From assembly GCA_964006375.1 (NCBI GenBank), contig OZ023270.1, forward strand, positions 57,042,536-57,106,535: 64,000 nt of DNA, in the 5' to 3' direction. This document shows, in pieces, positions 45,438 to 56,605 of this stretch (its first letter is position 1; the number at the start of each line of letters is the position of its first letter). A model generated the notes under the pieces. That model saw nothing but the letters and a program-made list of their open reading frames with translations, searched no databases and was not told the origin of the DNA. The position numbers were made by a program, and so were the translations under genes. This stretch comes from Tillus elongatus (Eukaryota; Arthropoda; Insecta; Coleoptera; Cleridae).

Positions 45438-45919
45438 CTTATTGACATAACCGAGCAAGACTAGGATTGACACGTTTCAATTAAGCAGTCACATGCCTAA
45501 CTTCGACTGGATATGGAAGCTACTCTGCGTATTTCGCACCCGGGCTCAAGGAGTTAATAGACGATTAAAAATAATTGACCATTTTCAACCACAAGATTTC
45601 AAATTTTATTCTTTCAAAACGTAATTATTTAAAACTCTGGATTAACTTTAATTGCTGATTGAAACTTGATTGGTATTTATGACACTGTTCATAACACATA
45701 ACTTATATTTTATCTGACAATTATTTCAAAATTTTTTCAGAATAAGCTTTTGAATTGGAATTCATTTGTTATACATCAAATAGTTACTAAACTTTCGGCA
45801 ACATTTACTGTAACACTGTAATTACTTAATCTATTGTTAATGACAAACATTAAACATAACACGACATCTTCAAAAACTACATATGCAATAAAAAAAAGGT
45901 ATAATACAAATATGCTTAC

Positions 45920-46095
45920 ACTTGTACAGTGCATTCCTTTGACTGAGGTACACTTCTGAAAGACGTGGTAGAGATGTTAGAACTTATGCTAGGACTCCGA
46001 CTATGATTTGGTTGAAACCAACTCAAGATAGGATTCGTGTTAGCAGGTGATACCGGGCTAAGTGTAGGACTGTTCTGCCCAGTACCAAGCTGGAC
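45920..46095 (-). CDS. Sos: Sos, exon between the RasGEF-proximal region and the proline-rich tail
   Basis: It starts after ATTTCAG (46096-46102) in phase 0 and ends CAAGT before GTAAGC at 45919 in phase 2: 176 bp, 58 codons plus two bases. It encodes VQLGTGQNSPTLSPVSPANT... and a Ser-rich segment SRSPSISSNISTTSFRSVPQ, which corresponds to the VTLPHGPRSASVSSISL part of SOS1. Several Ser-Pro sites (NSPTLSP, RSPS) could be targets of proline-directed kinases such as MAPK, which is known to phosphorylate the Sos tail. The identification depends mainly on phase agreement with neighbouring exons. Confidence 0.85.
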
Positions 46096-46610
46096 CTGAA
46101 ATTAAATGATTTAGTAAGAAAAGCTAATAAGCATCTATAAACATGTTAATTAATTGACGAAAACTTCTATTGTTCTTGATTCACATTTGATAACCTAAAT
46201 ACTGCCAGAATTGAAAATACTATATTACTACAGTAACATAAAAAAAAATCATAAACAGGGAGTTGTTTAGTTTGGTATTAGCTTGGTTTAGTTTTGCATT
46301 AGCCTGGCATAAATTTCTTCTGAATAGCTAATATTAAGTAACCAATAAAAATAAAAAATAGGGATGTTTAAATAAGCTTGGCAACTATGAACAAATAAAT
46401 AATAAATCCAAAATGAATACAGTGATGCAGAGGCATTTTCTCATATAGGCTAAAACATTTATACATTTACATACTTTTTGAATAATTAAAAGTTATGCTA
46501 TATTAAAATATGCCAGGTGTGTATGTTTGAAAACCATAGCTAACTATAACTTTACTGTTGAACCATTTGCAATTGTTAGCGAATTAAAAAAAAATCACTA
46601 ATGAGGAGAG

Positions 46611-46613
<3 letters not shown>
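46096..46613. other. Sos intron, no gene seen
   Basis: AT-rich DNA between the exon and the TA tract; nothing recognised. Confidence 0.55.
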
Positions 46614-46704
<91 letters not shown>

Positions 46705-46710
46705 GTATAT

Positions 46711-46796
<86 letters not shown>
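46614..46796. repeat. (TA)n microsatellite with interruptions, about 183 bp
   Basis: TA repeats interrupted near 46698-46728 by TATG variants. Lies at the border of the repeat family below. Confidence 0.95.
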
Positions 46797-46799
<3 letters not shown>

Positions 46800-47430
46800 A
46801 CAGATAACTAAAAAAATAATTAACCAATCTTGATCAAATTGGGTGAGTACCTTCCTTTTGCAAGTGGCTTGGATAAGTTCGTTAGCCAGGAAAATCGGAC
46901 CAGGTTTTCCAGGAAAATTTTGTGTTTTCCTTCTAAAAAAAAATAATTCATATCTCCGGAAATAATAAAGTACGGGCAACCAAATTTGATACGCGTGTTT
47001 GTATTATAAAGAGTCAACTCTGTACCAAAATTTAAGTCTCTAGCTTTAAAGACAAAGAAGTTATGGGTGTATAGTTTTTTTTTAGCTAATTTTCGTAGAA
47101 CAAATTCGTTAATGCATTTTTGCATTTTTTATCGAAATATGATGCGTTTGTAAGAAAAAAAATCTGGACGCAGTAAGTGCATTTTGGTAACGAATTTTCG
47201 GTAAATTTGCAGTTTAGCTCTTGAACGCTTTTCAAAAAACTGTTTCCAGAAACCTGCCTAGGCTCCCCTCTGGATCCACAAACCCCAAGAAAAATGTCTT
47301 GTTCACACCCCCCAAGGAAGTTACGGGACCATTTGCAGTTTAGCTCCCGAACGTTTTTCAAAAAACTGTTTTCACAAAGCCGCCTAGGCTCCCCCTTGGA
47401 TCCACAAACCCCAAGAAAAATTGAGTGAGG
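46797..47430 (-). repeat. Repeat family with adjoining TA tract (copy 2, inverted)
   Basis: The reverse complement matches 39600-40275, for example TTGATCAAATTGGGTGAGTA and CCAGGTTTTCCAGGAAAATT. The part at 47205-47430 contains two copies of a module of about 130 bp (TTTGCAGTTTAGCTC, then CTGTTTTCA/CCAGAAA, CGCCTAGGCTCCCC and TGGATCCACAAACCCCAAGA). There is no coding potential. Confidence 0.65.
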
Positions 47431-47439
47431 GAAGATACG

Positions 47440-47770
47440 TAAAACTAACTGTGACTTTGTGGAACTCAGAAAAGACTAGATCTAGGATTTTATCATTGGT
47501 ATTCTGCACAGCATTAATTTGTTCCATTTCTAGGAAATATTGAGTCAGTCACAATCTCAGCACATATATTTTGTCCACAATGAGGGACAATAAAATCATC
47601 TTCACAAAACCAACTAATATGTGGCAGATTAAAATCACCAAAAATCAAAAACTTAGATCCACTATAAGTATTATTCAAGTGTTCACACTTGTTGACAAAA
47701 CTTTGATATGCCTCAAAACAAGAATTAGGAGGAAAATATACCACCCCAACACTAATTTATTGTCATATAA
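47440..47770 (-). pseudogene. LINE endonuclease fragment
   Basis: On the minus strand an ORF reads VYFPPNSCFEAYQSFVN, then FLIFGDFNLPHISW. GDFN is the catalytic Asp/Asn motif of AP-type LINE endonucleases. No reverse transcriptase follows, so only the endonuclease part of a Jockey/CR1-like LINE remains. Confidence 0.75.
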
Positions 47771-49092
47771 ATCCATTTTGATCTTAATAATAAGAAGACT
47801 GTTCTACCTTGACTAATGTTGCAATACTTCTGCACAGTCCTTACTTACTGACATTTCCCCATTGAAAACATTTACTCAAACTTTATTAATCTTAATTTCA
47901 TTTGATCGATGTTGCTTACATCTCCAGATTTATGACACCTTAATGTACATTGGGTAAATATCGATTATTAATAACCATGATATATAAACACGAATTCACA
48001 ACTGTTTTAATACTTAATACTTATCTAATTATCTTCTGGAATTTTATAGGTTATAGATTACTATTAAGCTGGATCATACTGAATACTCTGTATAATGATG
48101 TTTACAACTTTATAAGATCCTTCAAACAATTACATTTTTACTTGGTACGTATTCTTTTCAATTTCTATTAACCACAAATTCAACTTTTATATGATCTGTA
48201 AAATTCGGAGAACTTTTTGAGCATGCATTCTGCTTTCATAGTATTATATAACTCTCCTGAAATCGGACACAATTTAAATATATATTAGAATTTAGAAAAG
48301 TGTCAGCAGAGACATTGTAAAATTAAGAAGATGGATTTATAACTTAAAAAGGATTCCCTAAACACCAAATGTATCACTGCTCATCAAGTCGTTCAAAGTT
48401 GTTGGTGTTCATAATTTGCATCCAAAACTCTATTAATAAATAGTTTATCCATTATACATTTAAATGTAAACAGACAGGATCCACTAAATCTATCTAAGAA
48501 ATGGAAGTTCGTCAACCTGAAACTAAATGTTAGAAACTCGAGATTATTTACTGTCTTGTTCTTGGAGGCTTCTGTCTTCTACCTGTCAATAAAGGATCAA
48601 CGTTTTAATGTAAAAAATCATCAACCAAAACAACCGTTTACATAAAAGCAAGAAGGCTGTTGTCAGTTTTAATCCCAAAGGATTTATTTACTGACATAGA
48701 GTCGTCACTAACCGTAACCGTTCATAGTGGTATATACAGTGGTGATAACAGTACAAAAGTCCTATACCATCACAGAAAACAAAAGCAAGAGAGGCAGAAA
48801 ACGACATGCGAACATAAAAGCCCACTGGAATAAGTGAATGTAGACTGCGTCCATATTAGGATGACATTGGCGCTGCCTAAATTCTGATCCTTTCCAGAGA
48901 GCTCTGGTTTCACAAAGAGTTTGCTAATTCTCTCACTTATGCCGTCTATGTTGGTTCGCAGGCCATTTATTGTGTGTACTGCTGTCACCCCCATTATAAC
49001 CTCGACTGTTCGATTCTAGTCTGCAACTTCCCATATACTTTAAGCAGATAGGTTACGTGATGAATTAGTCTTCACTTATCACGTCGCTTACT
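47771..49092. other. Intron sequence, no gene recognised
   Basis: AT-rich DNA. A GC-richer stretch at about 48700-49020 has a 74-codon minus-strand ORF (MGVTAVHTINGLRTNIDG) that may be a retroelement gag remnant, but I cannot confirm it. Confidence 0.4.
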
Positions 49093-49442
49093 CTGCTGTA
49101 ATTATCTAATTATAATTTAAATAGAAAAACCTACCCACACAATTTATTAACAAAAAATCTTGATTACTAGCATAGTACATATATTGTCACATCCGTCTCT
49201 ATGAGAATTAAGCTTATGAACTCTGCTACTTCTATGGTCTTAGGCAGCTTGTACAGTGTGTTGGTAACTGCTGTAATTATCTAATTACAATTTAAATAGA
49301 AAAACCTCCCCACACAATTTATTAACAAAAAATCTGGATTACTAGCATAGTACATATATTGTCACATCCGTCTCTATGAGAATCAAGTTTATGAACTCTG
49401 TTACTTCTATGGTCTTAGGCAACTTGTACAGTGTGTTGGTAA
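49093..49442. repeat. 175-bp tandem duplication spanning the 5' LTR boundary
   Basis: 49093-49267 and 49268-49442 are near-identical. Each contains the same left flank plus the first 83 bp of the LTR (TGTCACATCCGTCTC). The first LTR start is therefore a duplicated stub at 49185, and the full LTR begins at 49360. Confidence 0.85.
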
Positions 49443-49762
49443 CAGCGAACACTCTGGAAATATATGTCTAGAAGGAACCAGAAGTGACAGGTATGGAACA
49501 ATGCAGATAGGTTTAGAATCTCTATGGACAATATAAAAATAACCAAGTCGAAGATAGAGGGAGTCAGTCAGTAGTGAATTAGTGTTGGTGTATAATCAGC
49601 GAGCATATAAGGCATATAGTGAAATATTCCATGGACACTTAGCAATAGAGATACATATTTCAGTTGATGGTGGTGTTGGGAAATAGTTGGTTGTAATAAT
49701 TTAGTAGTTTGAAAAGCTGTGTTTTGCCAGTCAACAAATCCAGAACCCCAAAGAACGAAACA
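49360..49762 (+). repeat. 5' LTR of the deleted Ty3 element
   Basis: Begins TGTCACATCCGTCTC and ends AAAGAACGAAACA. Diverged from the 3' LTR by substitutions and indels, so the insertion is old. Confidence 0.88.
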
Positions 49763-49764
49763 AC

Positions 49765-49782
49765 TGGTGTCAGAAGTGGGAG
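49765..49782 (+). other. Primer-binding site, tRNA-Leu type
   Basis: TGGTGTCAGAAGTGGGAG begins two bases after the LTR. Its complement is TCCCACTTCTGACACCA, which agrees with the 3' end of eukaryotic tRNA-Leu (CAA type). Confidence 0.75.
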
Positions 49783-49882
49783 TTTCGAACTGCTAAAGAA
49801 GATACTTTCTAGAATATATGTTGAGCAATGTGAAAGTTTCTGAAATATCTGGAAAACTAGTGTCAGAAGTAACCAACTGGTT

Positions 49883-49945
49883 AAGGTCGAAGTGAAGGGA
49901 CCATTATGGCCCACTCACAATTCAACCTAAACCTAACCTAAACCT
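49883..49945 (+). mobile_element. 63-bp LINE 3'-end insertion with telomere-like tail
   Basis: A 13-bp duplication TAACCAACTGGTT (49870-49882 and 49946-49958) flanks 63 bp. The insert carries the same GCCCACTCACAAT block as the 3' ends of the tandem-repeat elements at 9384 and 20147, then CCTAAACCTAACCTAAACC. It is a minimal, severely 5'-truncated LINE-type insertion. Confidence 0.85.
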
Positions 49946-50035
49946 TAACCAACTGGTTGTATTTTTGTTTTTGGAACACAACAAAATGTGTACCAGCTTT
50001 AAGGACGGCTATGTCCAAGACACTTCGTGCAACAG

Positions 50036-51270
50036 CCAATATTTATTTATTTACAACCATCCTACAGAAGATCCAATTACAGGGTGGGATACAAAACAAA
50101 ACAAAAACTACAATATATAACAAAAAAAGAAAAGAAAAAACAATACAGGGCTAGGCAGACATCAACTGCTGGTAACAGCCTGTCGTTTTAAAGTCCTCAA
50201 AGGTACACAAATACATGAATACACGATATATTATAGAGCTTGCACATACTATATATGGGAGAAAACTGCAGCAAATTAGTGTGAGGTCGAGCCATCCAAA
50301 ATAAACCAACCCCACTCCTACTCAAACTAGGCACATGCAGCGACAAAGCTAAGAGAAGAGCAGGAGAGTCAACAACATTATTTAGCAGCTTATAAAGGAA
50401 GAGGAGCATGTACTGGTTTGAGTCTGGCAGGTAGCAAGCAATGACACCGTGGGGGTAGCCAATCTCAGGATAGACGCCTCTCTGTTTAAACATAAGGTAT
50501 TTAAAAAATCTTCGCTGCACATTCTCAAGGCTTAAGACATGCTTGGAGTAGTTAGGTGACCACACAATTGATGCACATTCAAGTCTGCTTCTGACTAGAG
50601 AATCAAAAAGCACCTCTAGCACTTGTGTGTCAACAACATCTCTGGTAGATCTTATCACAAATCCTAAAATTCGGAGTGATGCTGCTGCCAAACTCTCAAT
50701 ATGCAAGTTAAAACTAAGTTTGCTATCAAATAAAACACTGAGGTCTCCGAAGACAGGTTTTCTTGTCAAAAGAGTAGCTTGTAGAGAATAATCAAACTCA
50801 ACAATAGAATGCTGACGCTGTGAGAAACAACACAGCACTTATCTACATTGAGGTATAAACAATTATAAGAACACCAATGAAAGATATAACCCAGATTCCT
50901 TTGTAAACAGATACGGTCGTCTATAGAATCGATGGATGAATAAATCTTCAATTCATCAGCGGAGAGAAGCCATGGGACATCAAGCAACTGCACAATGTCA
51001 TTAATAAAAATGTTGAAAAAGACGGGCCCAAGAACTGAACCCTGAGGCAAGCCAGAACTGATGAAAAAGTTATCTGACTTAAAACCACGGCACTCTACAA
51101 AAGCCGCCCTATCAGAAAAATAAGAAGCAAACAGCTCAATGAGATGGTCAGAAAATCCATAGCATGAAAGCTTATGCAGAAGAATGCCATGAGGTATACT
51201 GTCAAAGGCCTTCCTAAAATTAAGATATATTACATCAGCCTGTTTAGCCGCATCCAAAGCACTCGACAAG
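50036..51270 (-). pseudogene. Jockey/CR1-like LINE, 5'-truncated
   Basis: On the minus strand the ORF from 51269 reads VIYLNFRKAFDSIPHGILLHKL, then SSGLPQGSVLGPVFFNIFINDI, and LLSADELKIY in place of the usual YADD block (catalytic Asp pair altered). A second ORF from 50838 gives the thumb and C-terminus (SLENVQRRFFKYLMFK). The 3' end is an AAATAAATAAATATTG tail at about 50036-50050. The altered catalytic motif and a frameshift near 50800 make it inactive. Confidence 0.85.
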
Positions 51271-51488
51271 TATTGGGTAAGACACAGTAGATTCTATATT
51301 GGCGCGGTCCCCATCCTTGAACACAGATACAGAGGGTGATAACTTCCAAAGGCAAGAAACAGAGATGAAGAAGCAAAAGAAGAAAAGAGAAAGAGATCAA
51401 AGCCAGAAAGAGAGGAAGACGTAAAGAAAAGCGACGACGAGGCAAAAGAAGAAATGAGAAAAATATATAGAAGCTGGAGCACAGAAAC

Positions 51489-52231
51489 TTGAATGATGCT
51501 GTGGAACATTCCTTGCAGTTTGAAGCGGCAAAACAAGCGTCAGAAAGCCATGTCAGAGTTCATAGCCTCCAAGTACGGGAAGATAGAACTGATATGTCTT
51601 ACGGGGAACCAATAAGAGCTCACTGTGCAAATGCTTTGTGTTACCGGAACTGCGGCAAGGTGGGACATATAAGGGGCGAATGTTGGGCTTTAAGATCACA
51701 CACAAGGGAGAAATTGAAGCTAAGGCCGGTAACCATTGCTCAGGTTAGCGTTTCTGGTAGCGCTCTTATCGTAGACGGATACTTAAGCAGTAATATGACC
51801 CAGATGGTTGTCGACACAGGCGCACCTGGGACGATTATTTGCCGCGACATGGTTCCAAGATGGCGAGTAAGAGAGCCAGATAGTGTGTGTACAGAGTAAA
51901 TGCAGTCGGTGGTTATTGGATTCAGGTATTGGGCGAAACTGACGTCGAACTGCAAATTGGCACATGGAGGACAAAGCAGAGAGCCATAGTCGCCGCCATA
52001 TCAGACCCAGCTATAATTGGCTTGGACATTCTCCAAGGTCAGTGTGTTAAACTTGCTCTTGGCACTAACATCCTGACTATTGATGTTGGCAAAATAGTAA
52101 GGTCGTTTGACAGTAACCTGGTAGTGCGGAAAATCACCATCAACGAGGATAGCAACATTAACGCCTGCAATGAAATTACCATTTCGGTGAAGAGAACTGA
52201 TTATAGGAGAAATACAAGGGAAAGCGTGTAG
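51489..52231 (+). pseudogene. Gag zinc knuckle and protease of the deleted Ty3 element
   Basis: The knuckle CYRNCGKVGHIRGEC has one residue too many in the first spacing. The protease motif VVDTGAPGTIIC lies near 51808. A frameshift near 51885 carries the protease C-terminal half into the next frame (IIGLDILQ near 52014, the conserved ILG/LDIL motif). The frame then ends at 52231. Confidence 0.82.
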
Positions 52232-52384
52232 AGCCCATGCAGGTGTGAAGCAAACCCAGAACAAGGCCAATGAACCCATTTTTTAGTACAGAGCTGATGT
52301 CGACGATAATGGGACCTGCAAAGAAAGTAGAAACACAGACCAAGAGCAATTGTGAGAAGAATCAGTGCAATGCAAGAACTTCAC

Positions 52385-52736
52385 TTAGAGAGAACTTTTG
52401 CATAATGAAGAGAAGAGAGGTCACTCATTCGGCTGTCAGAATGCATATACAAGTAGAAAGTGACTGCATAAAGACCTGTTACGACGTGCGACCTAATTCG
52501 GCAGGTTTTAAAGGAGATCAGGTGTGGCTCTACAATCCAGTAGGATGCAAGGGATGGTCACTGAAACTACAAAAATTATAGCGGCGTCTGTATAAAGTGG
52601 TCAAAAGTATCAATGATGTTGTCTATCACATTCAGAGGAGCAAAAAGGACAAGATGAAGGTGGTCCATATGCACAGGCTTACGCCATACCAAGAAATGTC
52701 ACAATTTGACCGGGTTGGTCGAATGTAAGAAGGGGG
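52385..52736 (+). pseudogene. Integrase C-terminal remnant and polypurine tract of the deleted Ty3 element
   Basis: GDQVWLYNPVGCKGWSLKLQ, then VVKSINDVVYHIQRSKKDKMKVVHMHRLTPYQ is the conserved chromodomain-less integrase tail of this Ty3 group. The purine tract AAGAAGGGGGAG (52727-52738) leads into the 3' LTR. Confidence 0.82.
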
Positions 52737-52738
52737 AG

Positions 52739-53115
52739 TGTCACATCAGTTTCTATGAGAATTAAGTTTATGAACTCTGTTATTTCTATGGTCACAGGCA
52801 GCTTGTAAAGTGTGTTGGTAACAGCGAACACTCTGGAATTATAGTTCTAGAAGGAACCAGAACTGACAGGTATGGAACAATGTAGAAAGGTATAGAATCT
52901 CTATGGACAACATAAATAGGCGAGCCGAAGATTGAGGGAATCGGTCAGTACTGAGTTAGTGCTGGTGTATAATAAGCGATCATAGAAGGCGTATAGTGAA
53001 ATATAGTTTTAGGGACATTTGTTGTGTGTTGGAATATAGTTGGTCGTCATAAATTAGTAGTTTGAAAAGCTGTGTTTTGTTAGTCAACGAATGCAGAACC
53101 CAGAAGAACATAACA
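52739..53115 (+). repeat. 3' LTR of the deleted Ty3 element
   Basis: Begins TGTCACATCAGTTTC and ends AGAACATAACA. It aligns with the 5' LTR throughout. Confidence 0.88.
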
Positions 53116-53140
53116 ATATGTAAATGAAAAGTAAAAGCTT

Positions 53141-53507
53141 TCAAATGATTAGTTTCCTATTTTACATATAAATTAAACTCTTCCGGAAGCTAGTTTAGGC
53201 CTTTCTTCCTGTTAAGAAAACAAGCTTACTGTAGCATAAGCTAATGATAAAAACAATGTAATTTTCTTTTTAAGCGGTAGGAAATAGATTTAAATAAACA
53301 CAAATGTAAATGCTTCCCTCCGACTTCAAATAATTCGTTTCCTATTTTACATATAAATTTAACTCTTGCGGAAGCTAGTTTAGGCATTTCTTCCTGTAAA
53401 GAAAACAAGCTTACTGTAGCATAAGATAATTATATAAACAATTTTTTTTTCAGCGGTAGGAAATAGACTTAAATAAACACAAATGTAAATGCTTCCCTCT
53501 GACTTCA
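53141..53507. repeat. 185-bp tandem duplication, diverged
   Basis: 53141-53325 and 53326-53507 share TTTCCTATTTTACATATAAA, CGGAAGCTAGTTTAGGC and ACAAATGTAAATGCTTCCCT with scattered differences. Confidence 0.85.
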
Positions 53508-54512
53508 CAAATCGTTTTTGTCCTCGCTGCAGCGGGTCTCGTTTTACCGATTTTACAGCATTGCCAGATAAAAGAAACAAATTACAGGAAAGATAAAACG
53601 TTCTTGTGAGGCCAGTCCGCAGCCTCCAAACAAACAATTTTGGACGCAATTCATGTTTGTTGATTACATATTCCATTTTCTTTTCCATATGTTCTTCTCC
53701 CTCAATCATACTGAATGAACTCATCTCTCACGATATTATTGCTCTGTGTTGCACATTTTATTTTATTTTCTACTTTCTTTTACATGCTTTCTGAGCTTCG
53801 ACAAAAATCTTCTAAATTTTTTTGTAATTTGTTTACCACATTCTTCACCATATATTCAAAACCTTTACTAAAGGGTCCTATACTCAGTTCTTGTTTATTT
53901 TCTGTGTTCTTTTCCAAGCTTTATAATTTCAAATTCTGCAAACATTACTTCAAACATTCTTTCTTCTTTACTAGGTTGTTTTTCTTCAGTTTGTTCTGCA
54001 GCTTTTTGTTCCTGCCAATTATTCTTCTGAAATCTTTTCTTTTAGCCCCATTTAAGCTTCACACTTTTCTTTCTTTTCCTTTATGGTTTCTTTTCTTGTG
54101 TTTGGTCCTGTTTTCTTTGTAGGTTCCATTCTTTTTACACTATGTACTCCTGAGTTTATTTAATTTATAACCCTATTTAAATTTTACCTGCTTTTTGAAA
54201 TTTACCTATTTAATCCACCTATTTCTAATGCTCCTCATGTTGTTGGTGCCAATTGTTTTGTGTGTTTACAGTATCATATACATCAAGATACCTGTTATTG
54301 TTTCCTTTGTTATGGTATTCAGATCTGTTGTAATTATTATTCTTTTTGTAACCACTGTATCTGTTATAATTATTTTGATTAGTATTATTATTGCAAATAA
54401 AATTCCTTCTATTATAGTCATAGTTGTTGTAATTATGATTATTATTGAATTTGTTATTGTTACCGTTATAGTTTCTATTGCTTTGTCTGTTATTTTTACT
54501 GTAATGTCATGT
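53508..54512. other. T-rich sequence, no gene seen
   Basis: Strongly T-rich on the plus strand. Hydrophobic plus-strand ORFs (53715-54122, 54195-54569) reflect composition. The right part may be the 3' UTR of the minus-strand LINE next to it. Confidence 0.5.
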
Positions 54513-55696
54513 TCAGAGAGACATTATTTTAAAATTGTATGTGTTTGTGGCGTCATCATTGTTCTTTAAATTCTTGTCAAATACCTGATCAGCTGCTCCA
54601 TTTGCTTGATATTTTGTATGGCTATAGTTTCTGCAACGTTTAATGGAAAATGCCTTGAAATATAGATGCCAGTTATATTTATTTATCTTCCCTAAAATCA
54701 CATCTATATGAATCTTCCAACCCAGTCTGGAATCCAGATGCATACTCAGATATTTTACAGTATGCCGTGGTTCTATTATTTTGTCCTTGATAACCGCAGA
54801 ATTGGCATTCTCCGATTGTTCCCTGAGGTCAAATTTCAGGATCATGATTTTTTCTGTATTCATCATCAGGTCAGTCCAGGTTCATCACCATTCTTAACAT
54901 CCCCTAACTTTTCTTATCCTGTCGTTTAATATTTAATCTTGGTAACTGCTCATAATGATAGATGTGTCATCCACATATTGACCCAATCTTTCCTGAGTCC
55001 AGTTTGGCAGATCGTTGGTATATATTATATATAGTTGAGGTCCCAGAATAGATCCCTGCGGTACACTCACAGTAGTTTGTTCAGACTTTATTAGCAGATA
55101 CATGGAGAAGACACTGGTCTTTTTTTTAAATCAGACTCCATTAACATGAGTCATCCTCTTATTCTATAGGCTTCAATTTTTTTGACTAGTATGTCATGTT
55201 CAATGGAATCAAATGCCTCTTAGAGATCCAAGAATATTCCAACGGCTGCTTGTTTACTATTAAATGCATTCAAGATTTCCCGCAAACTCTAATAGACTGC
55301 GCAAATTGCTGTCTTTCCTCTTCTAAATCCATTATGTGCTGAAGCAAATAAATTATATTTTTCAAAATACTTGAAAACTTTTATCATTTATGATTTTTTC
55401 AAATATCTTGGATATACTGGATAATATAGCTATCTGCCTATAACTAGAAGTATTCCCAGGATCTCCTTTTTTGTAAATACTCTGATAACTGCCTTTTTCA
55501 ATTTTTCAGCAAATATGCCATCCGAGAATGGCATATTCATTACATGGGATAATGGTTTTGCTATTGTGTTTGCTGTCTCTTTTTTTTTAAGTACGTTACT
55601 TGAAACTTCAAAATTACCAACAGCTCTGGTATTTTTTAGTCCTATTATTATATTATACACTTCAATTTCATTTGTTTGCATCATAAAAAGCAACAC
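54513..55696 (-). pseudogene. Decayed LINE, reverse transcriptase region
   Basis: From right to left on the minus strand: EVYNIIIGLKNTRAVGNFEV ... SDGIFAEKLKKAVIRVFTKK (RT fingers, 55430-55696); fragments resembling GRRTAIC and LDxxEAFDSIEHDILV (palm, about 55180-55320); and a thumb fragment HTVKYLSMHLDSRLGWKIHI (near 54740). Many stops. Jockey/CR1-like. Confidence 0.72.
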
Positions 55697-56454
55697 TCTG
55701 TGCCCTGTATTCTGGAAGTGTTAGGATATGAGTTTGCTAACTTGGGACAAACACTCACAAATTCGTCATTAAGTTTATCAAGTAGATCTTTTTCATGTCT
55801 GTTCTTTGTCCGTCATATATCTGATTATGTCACATGTCACCATTATTTTATTCAATGAAGTTTTAATTTTTTGCTCATTTGCTCTTCTTTTTGCTTCCAA
55901 TATAACGTTTCTAAGTGCTGAAGTATACATGTTATAAAAACTTTTAGAAACTACCTGCAATTATTTCCCTATGTAATTTTCACTTTTGTCTGGTATGAAT
56001 TTCCGATTCCCATAGTATGAGTTATTAGATTTACATACATCTAATAGCGTTCACTGTGATTCATCTGTAAACTGATGGAAAAATAAATTTATGCAGTATT
56101 TAAATTAAATATTTTGAATAATAGCGCCAAAGGTTTGAGAGTTGGTTGTCAACATTAAAATAGAGGCACAGAATATCACTTTCGATAGAGAGAGGGAAGA
56201 AAGGGGCATTCTGATTTTGACTATAGGGTTGGACGGTGGATTTTAGATTTCTTAGATTGTATTTGATATAAGAACTTTATTAAAAAAATTGAGTTAGCTG
56301 GAAAAACATAAGCTGAATCAAATATACTATATACATTATACATCCTGCTAAAATTACTGATGAAAGACAGCTTTTCATCAAACAACATCAGCTAATTAAG
56401 AATGGAGACGTGAGAATATCACTTACTGCATATACCGGATTATGCTCATCGTTA
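55697..56454. other. Intron sequence, no gene seen
   Basis: AT-rich DNA without a recognised feature. Confidence 0.5.
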
Positions 56455-56605
56455 TCTTTCCGTGCACAGCGTCTGTTCCTTACAATTAGCGCAGCTTTTG
56501 CTACTATTGTTTTTGGAGATAGAAAAAAAGTACCCAAATAAAAGTTGTAGAACTTTTCACAAGCTGTGAGAATGTGATTTTGGAAAAAACAAATTAACAC
56601 CGCAA
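56455..56605 (-). repeat. Inverted dispersed repeat, copy 1 (partner at 59215-59370)
   Basis: The reverse complement shares CACAGCTTGTGAAAAGTTCT, TTTGCGSTGTTAATTTG and TATCTCCAAAAA with 59215-59370. Between the arms lies LINE family B. Whether the two are arms of one element is unknown. Confidence 0.65.

Larger units (their letters stand above)
42180..45440 (+). pseudogene. CR1/Jockey-like LINE, 5'-truncated, interrupted by a hAT element
   Basis: The first segment (42211-42675) contains the RT region ending in SFRALSLLPTISKIVEKLLK. After the hAT insertion it resumes at 43950 with AAAVFCDLTKAFDCVDHGILL (RT palm). A one-base frameshift near 44222 precedes the YADDITILW catalytic motif near 44301-44325. 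The protein then runs to the natural-looking end at 45117 (...DEFCNDALL). A 3' UTR with AATAAAG and a (TATC)n tail follows. It encoded an endonuclease/RT for target-primed insertion; this copy is dead. Confidence 0.88.
41754..45553. mobile_element. piggyBac-like non-autonomous element, split by a LINE
   Basis: The left end CCCCTTGAACCCGG and the right end read inward (CTCCTTGAGCCCGG) form imperfect inverted repeats, each bordered by TTAA (41750-41753 and 45554-45557). Only about 430 bp on the left and 110 bp on the right belong to it; the rest is a LINE (about 42180-45440). No transposase is present. Assignment to piggyBac rests on TTAA and the CCYTT-like ends, so it is tentative. Confidence 0.5.
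49360..53115 (+). mobile_element. Ty3-type LTR retrotransposon, internally deleted, 3,756 bp
   Basis: Paired LTRs (49360-49762 and 52739-53115; TG...CA, similar but clearly diverged), a primer-binding site, a polypurine tract and a short ATAT duplication (49356-49359 and 53116-53119) define the element. It encodes a gag zinc knuckle, a protease and the integrase C-terminal tail only: RT, RNase H and the integrase core are missing. A minus-strand LINE (about 50036-51270) is inserted in its 5' part. It could move only with help. Confidence 0.88.

Noticed and set aside
53715..54569. Hydrophobic plus-strand ORFs resembling membrane proteins
   Set aside because: Composition effect of T-rich DNA; part overlaps a minus-strand LINE.
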